Shown here piece after piece: positions 56,692 to 64,000 of a stretch of 64,000 nt of DNA. The DNA comes from Humulus lupulus (lineage: Eukaryota; Streptophyta; Magnoliopsida; Rosales; Cannabaceae): positions 258,473,042-258,537,041 of the forward strand of contig NC_084795.1 of the NCBI RefSeq assembly GCF_963169125.1, given 5' to 3'. How positions within the stretch are numbered: the first letter of the stretch is position 1; the number at the start of each line of letters is the position of its first letter. The position numbers and the translations under genes are program-made. Under the pieces are notes generated by a model that did no database searches, was not told the origin of the DNA, and saw only the letters and a list, made by a program, of their open reading frames with translations.

Positions 56692-59517
56692 TGTTGGAAA
56701 TGTGCCCTGAAAGCATATGTAGTAGACATTGTTTTATGAAATAAATAAATAAATTGAATTTGTTATACATATATTTTATGGACTATATTACTCTGTGATA
56801 ATATTATGTAAATATCAGGAAAATTTCTAAGTTCATACATGGGATCTCAAACACGTCTTGGTACGGGAGGATTATGTTTGAGATAAATGAACTTAAATAG
56901 TTCGCAGTAAAATAAAGTTATGGAATCTTTAGATTAATTACTGCAAGTACGGTCCACTAGTATTATGAATACATGTGATCTAAATCTGGATCACTAATGT
57001 GGTAAAACACTTTAGTGGAGGTGCTTTATATATTAGAGAATATATAGAACTGGACCATATATGTTTATTAATACTTAGTTAAATACTGTTTCGAAGTATT
57101 AATTAAATATATCAACTGATGATCATATACAAATACATCTTAATCATGAAGTTACTATGAACTCCTGTTTATGTTATATGAGTTCTTTGATTCACTTGTT
57201 AGGGTCTGTCAGAAATATCAGGCTAGAAACATTTTTTTTGGGAACTCATTAATGTAGATGGCTGGGGACATAGTATACAGATATGGAATCTATGCCCTCT
57301 CGCGGGAGATTGAATGATGGTTCTCTTAAGGGTTGACTTTTGGGACTGAAAGGTTATTGAGCTCAAATTCATAATTTAGTTATGAATTAACCTTCACTAG
57401 TAGAGTCAATGGTACTTAAGGAAACAAGAGATAATTAAAAGGGTAAAACGGTAATTTTATTCCCGATTAATTATGAACCATTATTTGAGGGTCAAGTTGT
57501 ATGCAATGATTATATCGATGGACGCATTATGATTATAAAGTACTCAGTAAATGAAATGTCTAAATAACAAGAATTCAGTCTCATATTTATAGTGGAATAA
57601 TCATGAGATTAATAAATTAAGATTATTTAATTAAAGAGTTTAATTAATAATCTCAAATTTATTGGAGCTTGGAATTATAGGTCCATAGGTCCCAATAGCG
57701 GCACTATCAACACTATTCAAGGTAAGAGTTGATATGAAGAGAAAAATAGTTTAAAGACATATTTAAGAAGAAATTTGTTCTTCAGGCCAAATATGCAATT
57801 ATATGATAATAGCGATTAATTAATTACTTACAAATTAGTTGTAGTTAACAAAATTAATTAATATTTAATAATTGTATAATTTTTGAAATTATATTAAATA
57901 ATTAAAATAATTTCAAATTTTAATTAAATAATTAATTAATTATAATTTTCGAAATAATAATAAATTAAATATTTATTTTTGAAAATATTAGATTTAATTA
58001 AGTGGTAGAATTAATTAAATACCTTTATTTGAGTGGGAGATAATAATCTGATAAGTTCAAATTGGATTTGAATCTAAAAGATTAATATTTATTCAAATAA
58101 TTAATTATATTTGATAATTAATTTAAATATGAATTGAAATTTGAATTAGTTATCAGGTTATTAGATCTTATCTGACAAAGCAGTTTGAATAAATAATTAA
58201 ATAAACATTGAAAAACCAACATCCCTAAAATTAGGGAGGCTACACGTTCACACACAGTCCATGGACTGTGTGTGGCGTGTAGGGCAAATTTCAGGGATAG
58301 GATTTTTAATTAATTAATTAATGGATGATTCAAAAATTGGTTTTTGGATTTTTTTCATTAATAGAATATTTAATTAATTAAAAAGTTGTTGACCCTGATT
58401 TTGGCCAACTGACACGGAGTCAAATTTGCTTGATGTGGACAAACACGTTGGAAAGAATGTGATGACGAAATTATAAAGAACACAAGGGTTTATAGTGGTT
58501 CGATCCCAGAATCTGGTAATAACCTACGTCCACTTGAATTGTTATTGATATAGGATTCAAAGGAGTGATCAAAGAACTAGGGTTCAATGAGTTTCAACCA
58601 CCTCTGAAGAACAATACAATGTATCAAATAGGATAACTCTAATCTCTAGTTATCTGAAAGTAAGAAAGAAAAAAGAAGAAGATCCTTTTCCCTTGAGCCC
58701 TCCTTCTCTATTTATAGGCTCAAGGAGGATTTACATTAATTTGTTACAGATATCATTTCCTAAATAATCGGATACTCAGGAAATCATGGGAGATAATTTT
58801 GGATACTATCATAACTGCATAAGTTCTTTTCTGCGCATAGCATTCGTATGACCAGGCTGGTCGTATGAAGAGAACGAACGTCTTGACACTAGATGTCTTC
58901 CTGGTCATTAGTCGAGCACGAATTCTGCCAGATGTTAGCCACGTGTACTAAATGTTTGCCATGTCACCCATGCTTGTTTTTTGGATAACAAAAGTAAATT
59001 GTAAAATGGTTACAGATTTATTTTTTAAAATTTGAATATTTTCTTTTAAGTATGACTAATCAGAAAAATAATCAGATAAGTGAGACAACTCAGAACATTC
59101 ACTCTGTAAAAAATAGAACGATAGTTTTCTCTTCTTGAAAAATAAAGAACCAATTCTCAAGCCTATTCTCTTGATCTCATGTGTTGATTACATCAAGTAG
59201 AATCACAAATAAACTATCCTTCATTTCTCTAAGTGCCCACACACTTCTTGAGGTGTAGAGAACGCTTTGGAAGATCTTGGTGTGAGTACGTGGGAGCGGC
59301 TTGGATAGGAAGATCGTTCTAAATACAAAAAGATAGCAAGGACACTTGATAGGCTTCAAGAGGTATGATTTATATTATTATCTTGCTTATGATTAATGTA
59401 TGTATATTAATGGATCCGCATATTTAAATGTAGTTTAAATATGTTACAAAAATTTTGTTGTACACTGGGCCAACCCCACCACCATTCCGCTGCGTATTAG
59501 GAAACTCGTTCTTAACA
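56692..59517 (+). mobile_element. 5' LTR of an Angela-like Ty1/copia element, with a solo LTR inside
   Basis: Begins TGTTGGAAATGTGCCCTG, the start typical of Angela-type copia LTRs, and ends CGTTCTTAACA, followed by a primer site. It is interrupted by solo LTR N (58387-58990); without that it is 2217 bp. The five bases before it are CGAGG. Only about 80 bp of internal sequence follow before another LTR begins, so gag and pol are absent here; they may lie beyond later insertions outside the window. Confidence 0.8.
58387..58990 (-). mobile_element. Solo LTR N
   Basis: A 604-bp insertion from TGTTGACCCTGATTTTGG to TTGGATAACA with TSD AAAGT at 58382-58386 and 58991-58995. A TATAAATA box reads on the minus strand at 58709-58716, so the LTR is in reverse. 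Its minus-strand 3' part carries GTGGACGTAGGTTATTACC-like and GATCGAACCACTATAAACC-like words seen in copia LTRs; family not fixed. Confidence 0.88.
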
Positions 59518-59597
59518 ATTGGTACCAGAGCAGTCATTATCTCTACATTAATTACTGTGTGGGCATAATATGCATTCTTATGTTATTGTAATATACA
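59518..59597 (+). other. Primer-binding site and internal start of the copia element
   Basis: TGGTACCAGAGC at 59520-59531 resembles the initiator-Met site TGGTATCAGAGC with one change, two bases after the LTR end. About 65 bp of leader follow before the reverse LTR at 59598. Confidence 0.75.
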
Positions 59598-61024
59598 TGT
59601 AACGTCCTACTACCTTAGAGCCGTTACTAAGTGAGTTTAAAATGTGCAATTAACTCGCTAAACGAGGTTTTTAGAACAAAAGTGTGATTAAACAAAAAGT
59701 CAAGGCTGTAATCTTTAAAAGTACTCTATTTCATTGAAAATTCCAATAGTCCAACGTTTGGGATCCCAAAATAAGGTTTATAAAACATTTACAACTCAAA
59801 ATAGGTTTACAGGTAACCAACTATCAAAAACACAGTTTAATACAGCCATTTCTCAAAATGCTCCCAACCCAAGCAGTCGGGAACGCCAAACATGTACGCG
59901 CCGCTCCATGCTCTTCATACTCATGGCTGGTTGACTTTCTCCTTGCCCTTACCTACAACACAGAGCACCCGTGAGCCGAAGCCCAGCAAGAAAACTCATA
60001 CAGCAAATAACATATGCATATTATTTAGTCAACATATTAGACAATCCACAAATAAGACAGATAGTCCATTAGACTAAGTAAATACGGCCATGCCGTCCCA
60101 GAAGCGTTACCAAAGCCTGGGATCTCGGTTCTCATCGTAAGGATATCCCATGTATCCATTAGGGTCTCACCCTGGTGGTATGCACTCTGCGTGCCAAATG
60201 TTACTCTCAGCCCCACTGCCGTTCTCGGCTCCTTTGTCGTTCAATCAACTATAACCACATATAGTTTAATTCAAACAACATCCAATCATATAACAATTCA
60301 ATCAAGGTAACACCCTAACATGTAATACAATCTAGGGTCGTGCCCTGCAACAATACTATGGGCCCATGCCTTGCTCTATGGGTACCATAGTTTTCTTACC
60401 TGTATCCCGAGCTTTTCGATGTACCAACGTCACGAGCACGGTCCTCTAACCCGAGCCTCTTCGAAATCCTAGTCACAACACACATAAAACACTCTTTAAT
60501 ACTAACCAATCCAAAACCACCTCTCGGGACTAACCCCGTACTCTCGGGATCCTCAAATTCCTAAAACAATGTATCGGAAACATCCCTCGAGGCCCCGGAA
60601 CAAATTCCCAAAAATGCAAAATTTCCTTGTCCTGAAAATAGCCTAGCATCGCAGCGCTACCCGAGAGGGCCGCGGCACCCAGCAAGTCAAAGAGTCTCCT
60701 AGCTCCTGATACAACCTCGCGCTGCGATGCCAGAGAACAGGGTCGCGGCGCCCCTTCGCGAACCTAGAAATCTGGGTTTTCCCCTGCATTTTCCCCGAGC
60801 CAAAACACTCCCAATTCAACCCCAATGCATACCTAAACCCCAAAATCAGTGTAAATCCCCAAATAAACCATTTAACAACCTATAAACATCAACAACAAGC
60901 TTAATTACACAATTACACCCAAAATCCACACTTGAGTTTTAGATTTTAGAAACTTAAACCATGGCTTCTAAAATCTTAAACCATATCAGATATAAAAATT
61001 CAAACATGTTTAAAACTCTTACCT
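59598..61024 (-). mobile_element. Reverse Tekay-like LTR (H), cut by L1
   Basis: The forward strand begins TGTAACGTCCTACTACC, the complement of a Tekay-type LTR 3' end. It has the conserved block GCACCCGTGAGCC and the minus acceptor-donor motif TTGTAG|GTAAGG at 59953/59952, and a GC-rich module with CCGCGGC and TCGCGGCGCC words at about 60645-60765. The LTR is cut at about 61024 where the L1 5' end begins. Preceding bases 59593-59597 are ATACA. Confidence 0.75.
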
Positions 61025-61051
61025 CTCTCTCTCTCGGTTCTTCCTTCTCCC

Positions 61052-62404
61052 ATGGCGAAGAAGAAGAAGTCGGTCAGGAAACCAGTGACTAGATCAGAGG
61101 CTCAAGGTCTGCCTTCAATCCAAAATGTTGGGTGTGAGGTTGTTTGCGAAGAGGTTTGTGATGAGGATATTGTACAGACACAGGGTAAGCTTCTATCTGA
61201 GTTCGATGTAGGTGAGATTGCTGCTGATGGTGTTCAGGACGACGTTCTAAATGGAGATGGGGATGCTGCTACTAGCTGGGCGGACAAGGTGGAGACTGGA
61301 GATTTTCAATCTTCAGCCCAACAACATTGGATTCAATTTAATTCGGGTAATATCTCCTTCTGCGAATAGAGTTTAGAGTTTACTGAACCGTTATCTAAGG
61401 ATGGTAAGAGGATAGCCCTAATAGATGAGGAGGAAGTGAGAATCCAGGCAGCTAATTGGAACACAGCAGTCATCTGTATGGTTCTTGGAGCTAACCCTCC
61501 AATGGCTGTGTTTGAAGGGTTTATCAAGAGAGTATGGGGTCATCTAGGAATTGCTCAAATTGTTAGGATGACTATGGGGCTAATAATGGTCAAGTTTAAT
61601 GATGAGGCTACTAAAAATCATGTACTGGAGTCTGGTTGTATTCACTTTGACAGAAAGCCTGTGATTGTTCGTCCTTGGACCACGGATTTGAATGCAATTA
61701 GGTTAATTCATTCAGTTCCTTTGTGGATTCGTTTGAATGATCTTGGCCTTCAATACTGGGGAAGCAAATGCCTTAGTGCTTTAGTGAGCACTATAGGCAA
61801 ACCGATTATGGTTGACAAATTCACTCGGGAGAGATCTCAGATTCAGTTTGCTAGGATATTGGTGGAGGTTGAACTCTCAGATAATCCTCCTAGGGTTATT
61901 CATTATTTTAATGAACAAGGTCAACTAGTGGAGCAAGGAGTTGATTATGAGTGGCTGCCAGTCAAGTGCAAAAATTGTGAGGGTTATGGTCATTCAATGT
62001 CTGAATGCCATAAGGAACAGAGGCAACCACTGGGGCCGAAAGTCTCTCTTCTTCATCTTTCTGAAGAAAATGACAGGGGTAAAGGCAAGCAAGGATTATC
62101 ATCAGGTTCTGGTATGGACAAGGAGAAGATGGTGGATGCTGATGCTAGACAGGGGCAGCCTTCAGGTGTAAAGGAGAGGCAGGTGGAGGTAACTGATGAT
62201 GGGGGGTTGACAGCAAAGGCTAATTGGCAGACTCCTAAGAAGTTAGGATCTCAAAATAAGCATGGACAGAGAGGAAGTACTAGCAAGATTGGGCAAACAG
62301 GAGGGGTCCAAAGGAAAAAATTGATAAATGGATTTGGGGTCCTGCAGGATCAGACGGAGGGGAATGTTGGAGACAGGGGTATTTTACAATCATCTAATGG
62401 ATAA
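61052..62404 (+). pseudogene. L1 ORF1 protein, DUF4283-like and CCHC knuckle, one stop
   Basis: Starts at ATG 61052 with a basic N-terminus (MAKKKKSVRKP). An in-frame TAG at 61367-61369 splits it; the same frame is open again to 62404. The middle (about 61440-61900) looks like the DUF4283 RNA-binding fold of plant L1 ORF1, with VWGHLGIAQIVRM and PLWIRLNDLGLQYW. A zinc knuckle, CKNCEGYGHSMSEC, lies at 61967-62008. The C-terminus is rich in Lys, Gly and Gln. The family packages L1 RNA. Readthrough or a start after the stop could still give the main domains. Confidence 0.85.
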
Positions 62405-64000
62405 TTGTAATATTCTTAGTTGGAACATAAGAGGCTTGAATAGCCCGAAAAAGCATGTTGCTATATTAGATATTTGTAGCAAAAATAAAATAGGGATTGG
62501 TGCTATCTTAGAAACTAAAGTGAAGGGAGAAAAAATTCAGGAATTAATGAGGAATGAGTTCAGAAACTGGGACTATTTTTCTAGTTCAGTGACTGAAGGA
62601 AGAATTTTGTTAATTTGGAGGAAAGGTTTTGTCAATGTTAGCTTGATAAAAGAGGATTCTCAATTTGTTCATTGTTTGGTTAAAATGGCAGGTCATAAAC
62701 AGGCTTTTTACATCACTTTTGTGTATGGGAGGAACACTTTAGAGGAGAGGAAGTGTTTATGGCAAGGCATTACTCAGCTTGTTCAGCCGGTTCATTCTTG
62801 GATGATTTTAGGCGATTTTAACGCTGTTTTCACAGTGAAGGATAGGAGTAGGGGTAAGCCTATTTCTCAGTTGGAAATGGTTGATTCTGCTATTTGGTAT
62901 GCCTCGAACCATTTGGAAGTTCTTAAAAGTACAGGGTCCTTCTTTACTTGGACTAATAATCAAGAGGGAGTGTCCAGAATTTATTCCAAAATAGACCATG
63001 TGTTTATTAATGAGGTTTGGGTTGTGGACTTCCTTAATACTACTGCTATTTTTAAATGGGAAACTAGTTCCGATCACTGTTCATGCACCATTTCTGTTCT
63101 TCCAATTGAAAACTTAGGGATAAAACCTTTTAGATTCTATAACTTTTGGACTGAGCATGCTCATTTTAAGCAGCTGGTTTTGGAATGTTGGAAGCAGCCG
63201 ATGAAGGGATCTGGTCTGAAATCCATATACTTGAAGACAATGAGGCTTAAGCACAAACTTAAAAGGTTTAACATGGACCAAGTTGGAGATATAGGGGTTC
63301 AATTTCAGAAAGCTAAAGATGAATTTCAGAATGCTATGTACTATGCTCAACTTTATCCAAATAATATGATCTGCCAAGAAGAAGTTAAAGTAGCAGCTGC
63401 TAAGTTCAGAGTTTATGAAAAAAGTTATTACAGTTTTTTAACTCAAAGGAGTAAGATTAGGTGGCTGAATCAAGGGGACATGAATACTGCGTTTTTTTCG
63501 CCTATATGAAGAAGCGCAAGGAGGATAATAGAATAGCCACATTCATCAATGAGCAAGGAAGGGTGGTGGACAACTACTCGGAAGTTGTTTCTCATTTTCT
63601 GAACCATTTTCAGGGTATTATGGGCAGTCCCAGTTTGGTTTCCAAGGGCCTTAACAATAAGATTGTGGATATGGGAACTAAACTGAACCTAGACCAGCAG
63701 CTGCTTTTATTGCAACCATTCACGCATAAGGAAATTCATGATGCTATGTTTAGTATTTCTAGTATCAAGTCGCCTGGTCCTGATGGTTTTGGGTCAGCAT
63801 TTTATAAGTTGATGTGGCCAGACATAGGGGATGAGGTTTGTAGAGCGATTCTCCAATTTTTTGAGACAAGTTTTATCCCTGAAGAATTGTTGAATACTTC
63901 GTTATCTTTGGTCCCTAAAGTTGATACTCCTAATCGGGCTGTGGATTTTAGACCTATTGCATGTTGCTCAACCTTGTATAAATGTGTTTCAAAGCTACTT
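62397..64000 (+). pseudogene. L1 ORF2, endonuclease and start of reverse transcriptase, one frameshift
   Basis: Start chosen at ATG 62397, which overlaps the end of ORF1 by eight bases (ATGGATAA) and gives MDNCNILSWNIRGLN, the usual start of plant L1 endonuclease. Catalytic words follow: ILETKV, ILGDFNAV, KIDHVFIN and SSDHCS. After the endonuclease and linker the frame ends at 63509 just after a run of seven T at 63492-63498. The correct reading continues in another frame (63500 on) with AYMKKRKED and runs to the edge through IKSPGPDGF and DFRPIACCSTLYK, the first RT motifs. A one-base indel explains the break. Confidence 0.88.

Larger units (their letters stand above)
61025..64000 (+). mobile_element. 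L1-type non-LTR retrotransposon (LINE), 5' part
   Basis: A plant L1 element with ORF1 (61052-62404) and ORF2 (62397 to the right edge). The 5' UTR is very short and pyrimidine-rich (CTCTCTCTCTC), so the 5' end lies close to 61025. ORF1 has one nonsense codon and ORF2 one frameshift, otherwise both are well kept, which suggests this is one of the younger insertions in the window. The 3' end and target duplication are outside. Confidence 0.88.

Noticed and set aside
59734..60077. Two overlapping forward frames of 61-66 codons
   Set aside because: They lie in the reverse LTR H and cover its conserved LTR block; no protein similarity seen.
61025..61051. CTCTCTCTCTC run as a separate microsatellite
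   Set aside because: It sits at the 5' end of the L1 and is better explained as its short 5' UTR or the LTR-L1 junction.

Overview
This window is a block of nested transposable elements from a flowering plant nuclear genome. I see no host gene, tRNA or rRNA. The plant assignment rests on element families: Ty3/gypsy chromoviruses of the Tekay/Del type (initiator-Met-tRNA primer site, chromodomain-like integrase tail), Ty3/gypsy Tat-type elements (second, archaeal-like RNase H and a separate antisense ORF), an Angela-like Ty1/copia LTR, a hAT-type MITE, and a plant L1 LINE with DUF4283-like and CCHC domains. The species cannot be named from the sequence.

Layout. 1-1111 is the right part of a forward LTR. 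1787-~18829 is a reverse Tat element (called J). Its LTR is split by a solo LTR, S1 (2192-4801), and its antisense ORF is split by a complete forward Tat insertion, A (6840-16373). 18830-19988 is a reverse LTR fragment, K. ~19989-49158 is a forward Tat element, D, split inside its integrase by a 25-kb reverse Tekay element, B (23500-48579). B is split in its own integrase by a forward Tekay element, C (27037-40897), and in its 5' LTR by a solo LTR, G (47056-48540). C carries a 3.9-kb solo LTR, E (28591-32502), in its 5' LTR and a 413-bp hAT MITE (39413-39825) in its 3' LTR. ~49159-51170 is a reverse Tat gag remnant, I. 51171-56691 is a reverse Tekay element, F (3' LTR and pol), broken by an Angela-like copia 5' LTR (56692-59517) that holds a 604-bp solo LTR, N (58387-58990). 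59598-~61024 is a reverse Tekay-like LTR, H, cut by a forward L1 that runs off the right edge.

Nesting is supported by target-site duplications read directly: GTGCT (S1), CAACC (A), AGTAT/AGTAA (B), GTCAA (C), AAATG/AAAGG (E), GTCGCAGC (MITE), CCAGG (G) and AAAGT (N). At A/J, B/D and C/B the host coding sequence resumes on the far side. This gives an order of insertion: D, then B, then C, then E and the MITE.

Every coding region is broken by stops, frameshifts or deletions, and several lack catalytic residues (reverse transcriptase YVND in A and YVEE in D; B protease without its aspartate; A archaeal-like RNase H with its first Asp replaced). None of the elements can move by itself; C is closest to intact. 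The features least explained by standard annotation are a conserved acceptor-donor juxtaposition (TGYAG|GTAAG-like) in all Tekay-type LTRs, GC-rich palindromic word modules that recur in LTRs of different families, and the antisense ORF kept in two Tat elements.
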